Positions 40,732-50,090 are shown, counted from the first letter of the stretch. The stretch: 64,000 nucleotides of DNA from Oscillospiraceae bacterium (GCA_017461245.1 JAFTYW010000017.1:1-64000), one strand, 5' to 3'. Numbers and translations are program-made. Notes: generated from the letters alone by a model not told the origin.

Positions 40732-41715
40732 TTACAAAGTTGCCGCCATAACTGCTTTGATGGTGTGCATACGGTTTTCAGCCTCGTCAAAAACGATGGA
40801 TTTGTCGCTCTCGAAAACCTCGTTTGTAACCTCCAGGCAGTCAAGACCGTATTTCTCATAAACCTCTCTGCCGATGGTGGTTTCAAGGTCGTGAAATGCG
40901 GGCAGACAGTGCATAAAGCGGCACTGCTCTCCTGCGGCCTGCATAAGCTCGGTCGTAACCTGATAGGGAGAAAGTTCTTTTATTCTTTCCTCCCAGACCT
41001 CGCTCGGCTCGCCCATTGAGACCCATACGTCTGTATAGATAACGTGAGCGCCCTTTACGGCATCCATAGGATCTTCGTTAAACTCCAAAACTGCGCCCGT
41101 TTCCTTTGCGACAGCCTCGCAGGCTGCAATAAGCTCGGCATCGGGGAAATACTTTTTGGGAGCGCAGGCTACAAAGTGCATTCCCATTTTTGCACAGCCT
41201 ACCATAAGCGAGTTGCCCATATTGTATCTGGCATCACCCATATAGACAAGCTTTTTACCCTTTAAGGCGCCAAAATGTTCCTTTATGGTTAAAAAGTCAG
41301 CAAGGATCTGGGTGGGGTGAAACTCATTGGTAAGTCCGTTCCAAACAGGAACGCCCGCATACTTTGCAAGCTCCTCAACCTTTTCCTGACCAAAACCGCG
41401 GTACTCAATTCCGTCAAACATTCTGCCGAGGACCCTTGCGGTGTCGGCAATGCTTTCCTTTTTGCCCATCTGCGAGCCCTGGGGGCCGAGATAGACGGGG
41501 TGCATACCGAGGTCGGCCGCAGCAACCTCAAAGGCACAGCGGGTTCTTGTGCTGTCCTTTTCAAAAAGCAGGGCAACGCTCTTTCCCTCGCAAATTCTGT
41601 GAGAGATGCCCGCCTTTTTCTGCTTTTTAAGGTTTGATGCGTACTTAAGAAGATAGTTTATCTCCTCGGGGGTAAAGTCCAGAAGTTTTAAGAAATTTTT
41701 TCCCTTTAAATTCAT
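40732..41715 (-). CDS. argF: Ornithine carbamoyltransferase
   Basis: Carbamoyl phosphate plus ornithine to citrulline, trimeric cytosolic enzyme. 327 residues, normal length, with the carbamoyl-phosphate loop [13 protein letters not shown], the ornithine-binding DVWVSMG and catalytic MHCLPAFHD. Last gene of the arginine cluster, six bases after argD. The context argC-J-B-D-F supports the biosynthetic enzyme rather than a catabolic arcB copy. argG and argH are not in the window. Confidence 0.96.
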   Translation of the reverse strand: MNLKGKNFLKLLDFTPEEINYLLKYASNLKKQKKAGISHRICEGKSVALLFEKDSTRTRCAFEVAAADLGMHPVYLGPQGSQMGKKESIADTARVLGRMFDGIEYRGFGQEKVEELAKYAGVPVWNGLTNEFHPTQILADFLTIKEHFGALKGKKLVYMGDARYNMGNSLMVGCAKMGMHFVACAPKKYFPDAELIAACEAVAKETGAVLEFNEDPMDAVKGAHVIYTDVWVSMGEPSEVWEERIKELSPYQVTTELMQAAGEQCRFMHCLPAFHDLETTIGREVYEKYGLDCLEVTNEVFESDKSIVFDEAENRMHTIKAVMAATL

Positions 41716-41721
41716 ATCAGT

Positions 41722-42897
41722 TTAGTCCTCGCTTTCAGCACAAACGTTTTTTATAATTTCTACAGCCTCTTTTAAAACATCCATAGGAATATTGAGTGCA
41801 GGAAGAAGTCTTACCTTGTCCTTAGCGGTAAGGCAAAGGACGCCTTTTTCAATGCACTTTTTAACGATCTCGGCGGCGGGCTTCTCGGTCTTTACGCCGA
41901 CCATAAGTCCCATTCCGCTGACACCCGTAACGCCCTTAGCACCATTAAAGCTATCAAAAATAAATTTGCTCTTTTCCTTAACCTCAGCTAAGAGCTTATC
42001 ATCAATTCTTTTTAAAATGCTCATTGCGCCTGCACAGCAAACGGGGTTTCCGCCAAAGGTCGAGCCGTGCTCGCCTGCCTTAAGGGTAAACTCGGTCTTC
42101 TCACCGAAGATGATTGCTCCTAAGGGGAGGCCTCCGCCTATTCCCTTTGCAGTCGAAACGATGTCGGGCTCAATTTTGTAATTCATATAGGCGTAGAGCT
42201 CGCCCGTTCTGCCGTTGCCTGTCTGAACCTCGTCGATTATTAAAAGAATGTCGTTTTCCTTTGCAAACTCGGCGGTCTTTTTAACAAAATCCGCCTCCAT
42301 TGCGATAACGCCACCCTCGCCTTGAATCATTTCCATCATAATAGCGGCGGTTTTATTGTTTAAAGCGATTTCTTTTAGGGCTTCAAAATCGTTTGCGGGA
42401 GCGTGAACAAAGCCGGGGGTCAGCGGCTGAAACAGCTCGTGATAATGGTCCTGGCCTGTTGCGGCAAGGGTTGTTATTGTCCTGCCGTGAAAGCTGTTTT
42501 TAAGGGTTACTATGGTATAGTAATCCTCACCCTTTTTCTCGGCGGCATACTTTCTCGCAGTTTTTATAGCTCCCTCGTTTGCCTCTGCGCCCGAGTTGCA
42601 GAAAAAGACCTTTTTCATTCCCGTTTTGTTACAGATAAGTTCTGCAAGTGCGGCGCAAGGCTCGGTGTAGTAAAGGTTTGAGGTGTGCTGCAGCCTACTA
42701 AGCTGAGCGGTTACCGCCTCTTTCCACTCGTCATCGGCAATTCCGAAAGCGGTAACGCCGATGCCTGTTCCCATATCTATATATCTTTTGCCGTCCTTAT
42801 CAAATACCTCGCTACCCTTTCCCGAAACGAGCTCAACGGGAAAACGGGCATAGGTGTTTGCGACGTACTGTTTATCCTGCTCTTTAAGGTTACTCAT
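41722..42897 (-). CDS. argD: Acetylornithine aminotransferase
   Basis: PLP enzyme converting N-acetylglutamate semialdehyde to N-acetylornithine. 391 residues, class III aminotransferase: FFCNSGAEANEGAIKTARKY, NSFHGRTITTLAATGQ, LIIDEVQTGNGRTG and the PLP Lys in STAKGIGGGLPLGA. Class III enzymes of this subgroup may also serve lysine synthesis. Its start overlaps the argB stop by eight bases. Confidence 0.95.
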   Translation of the reverse strand: MSNLKEQDKQYVANTYARFPVELVSGKGSEVFDKDGKRYIDMGTGIGVTAFGIADDEWKEAVTAQLSRLQHTSNLYYTEPCAALAELICNKTGMKKVFFCNSGAEANEGAIKTARKYAAEKKGEDYYTIVTLKNSFHGRTITTLAATGQDHYHELFQPLTPGFVHAPANDFEALKEIALNNKTAAIMMEMIQGEGGVIAMEADFVKKTAEFAKENDILLIIDEVQTGNGRTGELYAYMNYKIEPDIVSTAKGIGGGLPLGAIIFGEKTEFTLKAGEHGSTFGGNPVCCAGAMSILKRIDDKLLAEVKEKSKFIFDSFNGAKGVTGVSGMGLMVGVKTEKPAAEIVKKCIEKGVLCLTAKDKVRLLPALNIPMDVLKEAVEIIKNVCAESED

Positions 42898-43762
42898 TTT
42901 TTCCTCCGGTTACCATGGTTCCTGCACCCTCGTCGGTTAAAAGCTCCATCAAAATCGAGTGAGGAACTCTGCCGTCCATAATAATAACGTTTTTAACACC
43001 CTCGCGAATTGCCTCGATACAGCACTCCACCTTGGGAATCATACCGCCCGAAACGATGCCGTCCTCATAAAGCTTTTTAGCCTCGTCGCAGGTTACCTCT
43101 GCGATAAGGGTCGAGGGGTCGTCCTTATCTCTCAAAATGCCCGCAATATCGGTCATCATAATAAGACGCTCGGCGCCGAGTGCGCCTGCGATATAAGATG
43201 CGGCGGTGTCGCCGTTTATATTATAGGTATTGCCCTGTCTGTCGCAACCGACAGTTGAGATGACGGGGATATAGTTTTTCTCAAGCAGGTCAATGACAGG
43301 CTTGATATGTATCTTTTTGATTGAGCCAACGTAACCGAGCCTCTCATCCTTCATTTCGGACTCGATAAGCCTGCCGTCCATTCCCGAAATACCCATAGCC
43401 TTGCCGCCCTTCATTTCAAGAAGGTTTACAAGGGTCTTATTAACTTTACCTGCAAGCACCATCTGAACAATATCGACGGTCTCCTTATCGGTTACTCGCA
43501 GTCCGTCAACAAACTCAGCCTTTTTGCCGAGCCTTTGCATAAGGTCGTTTATCTCGGGGCCGCCGCCGTGAACAAGCACTATCTTAACGCCGATAAGCCA
43601 GAGGAGAACGATATCCTCCATGACCTGCTGTTTTAAATGCTCGTCTATCATAGCGTTTCCGCCGTATTTAACAACAACCACCTTGCCTGTGTATCTCTTG
43701 ATATATGGCAGAGCCGCAGTTAAGACTTCGGCACGCTCTGCGTTAGAAAAAACGTTTTCCAT
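42890..43762 (-). CDS. argB: Acetylglutamate kinase
   Basis: Phosphorylates N-acetylglutamate, usually the feedback-controlled step when ArgJ recycles acetyl groups. 290 residues: VVKYGGNAM (ATP-binding Lys), VLVHGGGPEINDLMQRLGKKAEFVDGLRVTD, and INGDTAASYIAGALGAERLIMMTDIAG. The N-terminal helix SNAERAEVLTAALPYIKRYTGK matches arginine-inhibited hexameric kinases, so inhibition by arginine is expected. 16 bases after argJ. Confidence 0.96.
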   Translation of the reverse strand: MENVFSNAERAEVLTAALPYIKRYTGKVVVVKYGGNAMIDEHLKQQVMEDIVLLWLIGVKIVLVHGGGPEINDLMQRLGKKAEFVDGLRVTDKETVDIVQMVLAGKVNKTLVNLLEMKGGKAMGISGMDGRLIESEMKDERLGYVGSIKKIHIKPVIDLLEKNYIPVISTVGCDRQGNTYNINGDTAASYIAGALGAERLIMMTDIAGILRDKDDPSTLIAEVTCDEAKKLYEDGIVSGGMIPKVECCIEAIREGVKNVIIMDGRVPHSILMELLTDEGAGTMVTGGKNE

Positions 43763-43778
43763 TTTGTTTTTCCTTTCT

Positions 43779-44993
43779 TTAAGTACGGTAATCTCCGTTT
43801 ATCTTTACGTAATCATAGGTAAGGTCGCAGCCCCAAGCGGTTGCATCTCCGTTTCCGTCGCCCACTGAAACGATGATCTCAATTTCCTTTTCGAGCAAAA
43901 TTTCCTTTGCCTTTTCCTCAGAAAAGTCGATGCCCGCTCCGTTTTCGCAAACTGCAATGGAGCCCTTTGCACTCTTAAAGCTTACAAAGACCTTAGAAAC
44001 GTCAACGTCGGCCCCGCTGTAGCCTATAGCGCAAAGTATCCTACCCCAGTTAGCGTCAGCGCCGAACATTGCCGCCTTAAGTAAGCTTGAGCAGATAATG
44101 CTCTTTGCAACTGTTTTTGCGGTTGCGGTGTCCTTAGCTCCGCTTACCTTGCACTCTAAAAGCTTGGTGGCTCCCTCGCCGTCCCCCGCAATCATTCTGC
44201 AGAGGTAGACGGTTACGGTGTTAAGCGCCTTCATAAAGGTTGCAAACTGCTCGCCCTCGTGAGTGATCTCGGGGTTTTCGGAAAGTCCGTTTGCAAGAAC
44301 TGTTACCATATCGTTTGTAGAGGTGTCGCCGTCAACGCTTACCATATTAAATGTATCGGCAATATCTGTTGAGAGCGCCTTTTTAAGCATATCGGGAGAG
44401 ATAGCAGCGTCGGTTGTGATAAAAACAAGCATTGTTGCCATATTGGGATGGATCATTCCGCTACCCTTGGCAATACCGCCGATTCGGCAGGTTTTTCCGC
44501 CCAGCTCAAACTCGACTGCAATCTCCTTTTTAACTGTGTCGGTGGTCATAATGCCTTCGGCTGCAGCATCTCCGCCGTCCTTTGAAAGACCGGCTTTTAA
44601 AGGCTCAATGCCCGCCGCAATAGGCTCTAAATTTAAAGGCTGACCGATAACGCCGGTTGATGCAACAACGATATCGTCGGCCGCAATGCCGAGAGCAGAG
44701 GCTGCCATAGCGCTCATTTTTTCGGCAATCTCGACTCCGTCTGCGTTGCAGGTGTTGGCGTTTCCACTATTGCAGATGACCGCCTGCGCCTTGCCGTTTT
44801 CAAGGTGCGCCTTGGTAACGAGTAGCGGTGCGCCCTTGACTAAGTTTGTTGTATAGACCGCTGCGGCATTTGCCTGCACCTCGCTGAAAATCAGCGCCAA
44901 GTCCTTTTTGGTGCGGTTTTTGCGGATTCCGCAGTGAACACCGTTTGCAGTAAATCCCTTTGCGGCGCAAACGCCGCCCGAAATAATCTTCAT
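43779..44993 (-). CDS. argJ: Bifunctional glutamate N-acetyltransferase / ornithine acetyltransferase
   Basis: Recycles the acetyl group from N-acetylornithine to glutamate. 404 residues as a precursor that self-cleaves before a Thr: here KGSGMIHPNMATMLVFITTDA, with the cleavage-site Thr in MATML. An N-terminal GGVCAAKGFTANGVHCGIRK is typical. No argA-like gene is present, so acetyl-CoA-dependent priming by ArgJ itself is possible. Second gene of the cluster, 15 bases after argC. Confidence 0.96.
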   Translation of the reverse strand: MKIISGGVCAAKGFTANGVHCGIRKNRTKKDLALIFSEVQANAAAVYTTNLVKGAPLLVTKAHLENGKAQAVICNSGNANTCNADGVEIAEKMSAMAASALGIAADDIVVASTGVIGQPLNLEPIAAGIEPLKAGLSKDGGDAAAEGIMTTDTVKKEIAVEFELGGKTCRIGGIAKGSGMIHPNMATMLVFITTDAAISPDMLKKALSTDIADTFNMVSVDGDTSTNDMVTVLANGLSENPEITHEGEQFATFMKALNTVTVYLCRMIAGDGEGATKLLECKVSGAKDTATAKTVAKSIICSSLLKAAMFGADANWGRILCAIGYSGADVDVSKVFVSFKSAKGSIAVCENGAGIDFSEEKAKEILLEKEIEIIVSVGDGNGDATAWGCDLTYDYVKINGDYRT

Positions 44994-45008
44994 TATAGGT
45001 TTCCTCCG

Positions 45009-45932
45009 TTAAAATACAAGTCCTGTTTTTTCATCAATGCCAAGCAGAATATTCATATTCTGAATTGCGGCGCCCGATGCGCCCTTGCCGAGATTATCAA
45101 ATCGGCTGACGAGCACTATTCGCTCCTCGTTTCCAGAGACTGTTACCTGCATATCGTCCCTGCCGCTGTACGCCGCCGCTGACAAAAATCCGTCCTCGTC
45201 AGCGTTTTCGCAAAACGAAACAAGTCCGCTCTTATAATACTCTCTATAGCAGTCCTGAATGGTTTTAAGCGAGCCGTTTATTTCATCTCTGAAAAGCGAA
45301 ACCGTTACCTGCATTCCGCTGTAAAAGGGAGCGACTATTGGGCAAAAGCTCGGTGCGTTCTCGAGCGAGCAGATCGCCTTCATTTCCTTTAAATGCTTGT
45401 GGCTTTGGGAAAGGCCATACATTCTCGGAGCTGACAATAGCGGACTTCTATCCTCGCCCTCATACTCGGCGATCATCTTTTTGCCGCCGCCCGAATAGCC
45501 GGTAAGCGACACACAATCGAGCCTTTGGCTTTTGCTTATGATACCGCTTTTTACAAGAGGCTCTACAAGGGCGATAAAGCCGCTTGCGTGGCAGCCGGGG
45601 TTTGCAACCCTCTTGGACTTTGCAATTTTCTCACGCAGTCCGCTAAGCTCAGCAAAGCCATAATCAAACTCGGGAGCAGTTCTATGCGCCGTCGAGGTGT
45701 CGATAATAGCAGTGTTTTTATTTTCTACAAAGCTGACCGCCTCGACCGCCGCCGCATCGGGCAGGCAAAGAAAGGCTATGTCAGCGCTGTTTATTGCTTC
45801 ACGTCTGGCATCGGCATCTTTTCTTTTTTCCTCGCTCAGAGTTATGAGCGAAAGGTCTTTTCTCTCATTAAGGCGCTCGAAAATTCTTAGGCCCGTTGTA
45901 CCGACGCTGCCGTCTATAAATACCTTGGTCAT
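45009..45932 (-). CDS. argC: N-acetyl-gamma-glutamyl-phosphate reductase, type 2
   Basis: NADPH-dependent reduction of N-acetylglutamyl phosphate. 307 residues, the shorter type 2 form: FIDGSVGTTGLRIFERL at the N-terminus, catalytic Cys in VANPGCHASGF, and SLTGYSGGGKKMI. Type 2 enzymes are less usual next to a full argJBDF cluster. First gene of the operon, with GAGG before the ATG and an ARG-box-like palindrome just upstream, between the promoter and the start. Confidence 0.94.
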   Translation of the reverse strand: MTKVFIDGSVGTTGLRIFERLNERKDLSLITLSEEKRKDADARREAINSADIAFLCLPDAAAVEAVSFVENKNTAIIDTSTAHRTAPEFDYGFAELSGLREKIAKSKRVANPGCHASGFIALVEPLVKSGIISKSQRLDCVSLTGYSGGGKKMIAEYEGEDRSPLLSAPRMYGLSQSHKHLKEMKAICSLENAPSFCPIVAPFYSGMQVTVSLFRDEINGSLKTIQDCYREYYKSGLVSFCENADEDGFLSAAAYSGRDDMQVTVSGNEERIVLVSRFDNLGKGASGAAIQNMNILLGIDEKTGLVF

Positions 45933-45948
45933 TACGTGTTCCTCTTTT

Positions 45949-45962
45949 TGAATAAATATTCA
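45949..45962. promoter_or_regulatory. ARG-box-like operator of the arginine operon
   Basis: TGAATAAATATTCA, an AT-rich palindrome matching the ArgR/AhrC half-site pattern TNTGNATWWWWATNCANA. It lies about 25 bases downstream of the -10 box of the arg promoter, where bound ArgR would block elongation or initiation. Confidence 0.7.
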
Positions 45963-45986
45963 TCCATTTTAACTACAATACAAAAT

Positions 45987-46015
45987 ATTATAAAGCCTAT
46001 CTGCCCTTTTGTCAA
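45987..46015 (-). promoter_or_regulatory. Consensus sigma-A promoter of the arginine operon
   Basis: Minus strand: TTGACA (46010-46015), 17 bases, TATAAT (45987-45992); both hexamers perfect. Confidence 0.9.
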
Positions 46016-46096
46016 GCAAAAACCACCGGATTTATTACCTTATTTTAAAGTTTATTGTTTTTATACAAATACAATGAATAAATACACACAAATTCG

Positions 46097-46140
46097 TGAA
46101 TATTTCGCAATAATATTCATTATTCTTGCATGCTATGCAA
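46097..46140. promoter_or_regulatory. Two inverted repeats upstream of the surface-protein gene
   Basis: TGAATATT (46097-46104) and AATATTCA (46112-46119) are perfect 8-base arms resembling ARG-box halves; TTGCAT-GCT-ATGCAA (46126-46140) abuts the -35 box of the surface-protein promoter. Possible operators in the divergent argC/surface-protein region. Confidence 0.5.
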
Positions 46141-46145
46141 AGTAG

Positions 46146-46174
46146 TTGCAATTTTCGACAATATTTGATAAAAT
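46146..46174 (+). promoter_or_regulatory. Putative sigma-A promoter of the surface-protein gene
   Basis: TTGCAA (46146-46151), 17 bases, TAAAAT (46169-46174), about 90 bases before the ATG. Confidence 0.6.
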
Positions 46175-46265
46175 AAAAGGTACACCTTTTGTACACTTTT
46201 ACAATACTCGTAAATTCGCATCTTTTCACTATAAATTCATTTTATATCGGGAGGAAAAGGCAGCA

Positions 46266-49200
46266 ATGAAAAAGAGGATTTTAGCGCTGTTTCTGTGCCT
46301 TACAACACTTTTGAACATAGCCTTATTCTCGGTTTCCGCCGAGGACGATGTTACCCCTGTTTATATGGGAGTCAACGATCACATCATCTCGCTGCAGGCC
46401 GACAAAAGCACCAACAACGTTCCGTCTATATTCGGCACTTCGGCAGCAGACGGAATGGTCTGGACCGACAAGAGCGTTACAGTAAACAGTTCTAATTTTG
46501 AGGTTACCCTCTCTGCCCTTTCTCAAGAATACATTTCCACCACCCAGTCTGACGAGAGTTCCTCTACTCCCGCCGACGCGGTTATGATCCTCGATATGTC
46601 AGGCTCAATGCAGAGCAACACCCTGACCTTAGACAATGATCAAGGCGCCACACGAACAAAAGCAATGGCAAAGGCGGTAAACGAGGCCATTGATATTATA
46701 ATGAGCGCAAACTCCAAAAACCGCGTAACCGTTTACACATTCCACAGAAGCAGTGGCAACAGTCCCAGTTCGGTATATACCCAGCTGCTTTCGCTCGGGC
46801 ATTACACCAATTCCTCCTGGACCTCTGACAGCGCTTGGTCAAACATATCCACCGCAAGTGCAAACGGAAAATACGTAAATTACTCTGTATCCGGCTCAAA
46901 CGGCAAAATATCCACTGCGAGCGGTCTTAAAAAGGACGGAAAAACATATTCTGAAGTTTCAGAAACCACAACGGGCGGCACCTGCACCCAGCAAGGCATC
47001 GCTGCGGGCATTTCCTCGCTGGCAAGCAGTATCAAGGCAGAAACACACACCGTAGACCGCAAGCCCTTTGTTCTGCTGTTTACAGACGGCGCGCCGGGTG
47101 CCGCCAGCAAAAACTGGTACAGCACCACCCCTACCGACAAAAATCGCACAAGCCATCACAACAGCGGCAACTCCGAGGTTACAGCTCTTACAATTCTTTC
47201 TGCGGCGTTTTTAAAGGACACGCTTGACACCGCATACGATCTATACAACACCGAAGACACCGACGTAGAATGGTTTAACATCGGTCTTGCGGTTGGAGAA
47301 AACGAGCAGGGCATCGCTTTTATGGATCCGCAGACGGTTTATGACGGCACAAACGCTTCTGCATCTTCAATAAAAAGCTATATTTCAAGCTACACCAGCG
47401 GAAACTATTCCAGCTATTCCGCCTATGCCAACAATTATGTTTACGCCAAGGAGCACGTTGTTTTTGCAGATTCCGACGAAGAACTATCCGGCGCTTTTAA
47501 CGACTTTGCAGCGCTTGTTGAGCAAAGCTCTATGGATATAAAGCGGCCCATCTTATCGGGCGAAGGCGTTTACTCGGGCCTTACCTTTACCGACGTAATC
47601 GGCGAGGGTATGAAGGTAAGCGGCATAACTTTAAAGAGCAATGCAAGCACCTCTATTGTAGGAACTGCAACCGAGAGCGCATCGCAGACCGTCTACAGCT
47701 TCAGCGGCTTTGACACCACCGCGGCCCTCTCAAAAGACAGTCAAGGACGGCAGGTACTCGTCTGGAGCATTCCAACAGACGAGGTTGCTATTTACACCTT
47801 CAAAGACCGCAGAAATTTTGAGAGCGGAGAATACCTTTCGGCCGACCCCATTCGCCTTAGCTACAAGGTAGAGCTTAGTGACAGATCTTCTTTTAGCGGC
47901 GAGCCTCTTTACACAAACGCATTTGACTTATCAAAAGAAGCTCTGACAACAGCAGCCTTTCAGATCTCAAACGACAACACATATTATTACGACGTAACCA
48001 CAAGCGCGAGCGGTTTATTTGAAAGCAGCACAGTAAAGTCAGCCGCTTTCGCTACCGCCTCAAAGGCTTCAAACATCACAAACTCTGCCGCTTACGCGAC
48101 TAAATACTCCACAGCCGACATTACTGACGGACTTTCGGTTACCGCAAAGCTTGGCAACAACGGCGTAGCCAAAGGGGTCGCCACCATACAAAAGTCGGTT
48201 TCAAAGCCAAAGGTAAGGGCGGGTGAAACGGTAACCTACACAATAAGGCTCACAAATCTTAGCGAGACCGAGCTTAAAGATCTTACCGTTACAGACCTGC
48301 TTCCCCAAAAGGTGAGCTATTTTGAAGGCAGCGTAAACGGTGCTACCGCATCCGTCAGCGGACAGACATTGACCTTTAATGTCGCATCAATTGCCGCAGG
48401 CAGCAGCGCCGACATTACATACCGCGCAACCTTTGCGGCAGACGCAGCCGACGGCGAGTACATAAACGATGCTTATGTTCAGAAGATCAGTGGCAGTGCC
48501 GTTCTTGACCCAGGACATGTAGACGCGACGGTTGTTGTTGAAAACAGATACAAGGTTATTTACAGCTGGACGGGAGATATTCCCACATCAGCAGTTATTC
48601 CAACAGACTCAAACACCTACACAAGCGGCTCTGTGTATCCCGTTGACTCAACCTTTACCTCTGCAAGTCGCATTGAAGCAAAGGACGATTTTGGAAACAT
48701 AACGGATATATGGACTTTTTCGGGCTGGAGCGACCCCAACAGCAGCATTATGGGCAACAGAGACGTTACCATTATCGGTGTTTGGGAGCATCAGAGTTTT
48801 ACCATAGACAAGCACTCTGTCATCTATGATTGGGGCACAAAGTTCCCCGACGGAAAGGTTCTTCCTGTCGACAACAACAAATATGTTTACAACCAGCCTT
48901 ATTCGGTGGACAAGACAAACAAGGCTGATGACACAGTTGCCACCTATGACAAGTACAACAACCAAAACGGCTTGTGGGTTTTCTCGGGCTGGACCGACCC
49001 CAACAACGAGCTTATGGGCAACTCTGACGTAACAGTTGTAGGCTCTTGGGAATTTATCCCCGTTACCGTTGCTGATCATAAGGTTATTTACAAGTGGAGC
49101 GGAGATATTCCCCCGAATCATACTCCGCCCACAGACAGTAATTCTTATGTGAACGGGCAACCTTACTCGGTTGACGCCACCTATTCAAGCAGCACAGTAA

Positions 49201-50087
49201 TCTATGAAAAGGATATTTACGGAAACACCACAGGCACTTACACATTCAGCGGTTGGGACGACCCCAACAATGCCGTTATGGGCAACGCTGATGTCACTAT
49301 TGTAGGCGTTTGGGAATACAAAGCCGTTGAAGTTCCCACTCATAAAGTCATCTACGAATGGAGCGGAGATATTCCCCCGAGTCATACACCGCCGACTGAT
49401 AGTAATGCTTACGTAAATGGTCAGCCCTATTCAGTTGATGACACCTACACCGCCGACACCGAAATTAAACTCTTTGACGAGCATCAAAATCAAACGGGCG
49501 TCTACACCTTCAGCGGCTGGACCGATCCTAATAATGCCGTGATGGGAAATGCCGATGTTACTATCGTAGGTGTTTGGGAGTTTACCCCAATCACTGTTCC
49601 CGATGATGACCCGAACGATAATCCCAGCAGCGACCCATCTGAGCCGTCAGATGATACCTCAAGCAGCAGCTCGTCCAATCCCACAGAGAACAATTCGAGC
49701 AACATTTCATCTGAGCCGACGGACGACGGTTCGAACGATACCTCATCAAAGCCGACAGAGGACACCCCGTCAATGCCATCTGAGGACAATTCAAGCAATA
49801 CTTCGTCTGAGCCGACGGACGACGGTTCGAACGATACCTCATCAAAGCCGACAGAGAACACCTCGTCAATGCCGTCCGAGGACGAACCGAGCAGCAACCC
49901 GTCTGAGCCCTCTGACAGCAGTTCAAACAGCGTTTCATCAGAAAAGCCTAATGAGCCCACAAACGAGTACCCAAGCGCCCCCAACACAAGCGAAAAAACC
50001 TCGCTCATGTTATTGCTCGCTATAATAACCTTAAGTATGGCAGCACTGTTCATAACGATTTGTCACAAGCAAAAATCAACCAAATAA
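46266..50087 (+). CDS. Large cell-surface protein with vWA domain, DUF11-like domain, four tandem repeats and C-terminal anchor
   Basis: 1273 residues from the ATG at 46266 (GGGAGGAAAA upstream, then signal peptide ending SVSAED). An in-frame extension upstream covers the promoter and is rejected. vWA domain with MIDAS DMSGS (110-114), about 100-440; a DUF11-like domain (about 640-725, SKPKVRAGETVTYTIRLTNLSE); four repeats of 87-88 residues (about 761-1110, pattern VIYxWxGDIP...PTDSNxYxxGxxYxVDxTY...FSGWxDPNxxxMGNxDVTxxGVWE); a Pro/Ser/Thr/Asp-rich stalk (1112-1240); and SAPNTSEK, a hydrophobic helix and a KQKSTK tail, a sortase-like signal of the loose xPxTx kind. Looks like a pilin-tip or adhesin type protein; no sortase gene is near. 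Ligand unknown. Confidence 0.88.
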   Translation: MKKRILALFLCLTTLLNIALFSVSAEDDVTPVYMGVNDHIISLQADKSTNNVPSIFGTSAADGMVWTDKSVTVNSSNFEVTLSALSQEYISTTQSDESSSTPADAVMILDMSGSMQSNTLTLDNDQGATRTKAMAKAVNEAIDIIMSANSKNRVTVYTFHRSSGNSPSSVYTQLLSLGHYTNSSWTSDSAWSNISTASANGKYVNYSVSGSNGKISTASGLKKDGKTYSEVSETTTGGTCTQQGIAAGISSLASSIKAETHTVDRKPFVLLFTDGAPGAASKNWYSTTPTDKNRTSHHNSGNSEVTALTILSAAFLKDTLDTAYDLYNTEDTDVEWFNIGLAVGENEQGIAFMDPQTVYDGTNASASSIKSYISSYTSGNYSSYSAYANNYVYAKEHVVFADSDEELSGAFNDFAALVEQSSMDIKRPILSGEGVYSGLTFTDVIGEGMKVSGITLKSNASTSIVGTATESASQTVYSFSGFDTTAALSKDSQGRQVLVWSIPTDEVAIYTFKDRRNFESGEYLSADPIRLSYKVELSDRSSFSGEPLYTNAFDLSKEALTTAAFQISNDNTYYYDVTTSASGLFESSTVKSAAFATASKASNITNSAAYATKYSTADITDGLSVTAKLGNNGVAKGVATIQKSVSKPKVRAGETVTYTIRLTNLSETELKDLTVTDLLPQKVSYFEGSVNGATASVSGQTLTFNVASIAAGSSADITYRATFAADAADGEYINDAYVQKISGSAVLDPGHVDATVVVENRYKVIYSWTGDIPTSAVIPTDSNTYTSGSVYPVDSTFTSASRIEAKDDFGNITDIWTFSGWSDPNSSIMGNRDVTIIGVWEHQSFTIDKHSVIYDWGTKFPDGKVLPVDNNKYVYNQPYSVDKTNKADDTVATYDKYNNQNGLWVFSGWTDPNNELMGNSDVTVVGSWEFIPVTVADHKVIYKWSGDIPPNHTPPTDSNSYVNGQPYSVDATYSSSTVIYEKDIYGNTTGTYTFSGWDDPNNAVMGNADVTIVGVWEYKAVEVPTHKVIYEWSGDIPPSHTPPTDSNAYVNGQPYSVDDTYTADTEIKLFDEHQNQTGVYTFSGWTDPNNAVMGNADVTIVGVWEFTPITVPDDDPNDNPSSDPSEPSDDTSSSSSSNPTENNSSNISSEPTDDGSNDTSSKPTEDTPSMPSEDNSSNTSSEPTDDGSNDTSSKPTENTSSMPSEDEPSSNPSEPSDSSSNSVSSEKPNEPTNEYPSAPNTSEKTSLMLLLAIITLSMAALFITICHKQKSTK
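48550..49593 (+). repeat. Four tandem 261-264-base coding repeats in the surface protein
   Basis: Units begin near 48550, 48813, 49075 and 49339. Units 3 and 4 are alike at the DNA level over long stretches (both encode GDIPP.HTPPTDSN.YVNGQPYSVD), showing recent duplication; units 1 and 2 have diverged. Confidence 0.8.
49706..49875 (+). repeat. Duplicated Ser/Thr/Pro stalk unit
   Basis: The unit encoding SSEPTDDGSNDTSSKPTE is present twice, 99 bases apart, nearly identical in DNA; a length-variable cell-wall stalk. Confidence 0.75.
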
Positions 50088-50090
50088 AAC

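Noticed and set aside
46146..46265. 40-residue N-terminal extension of the vWA surface protein
   Set aside because: The extension starts at the -35 box (TTG) and covers the promoter; the signal peptide begins at 46266.
49706..49875. Direct repeats as a CRISPR array
   Set aside because: They are in-frame Ser/Thr/Pro codon repeats of one surface protein; no repeat-spacer pattern and no cas genes.
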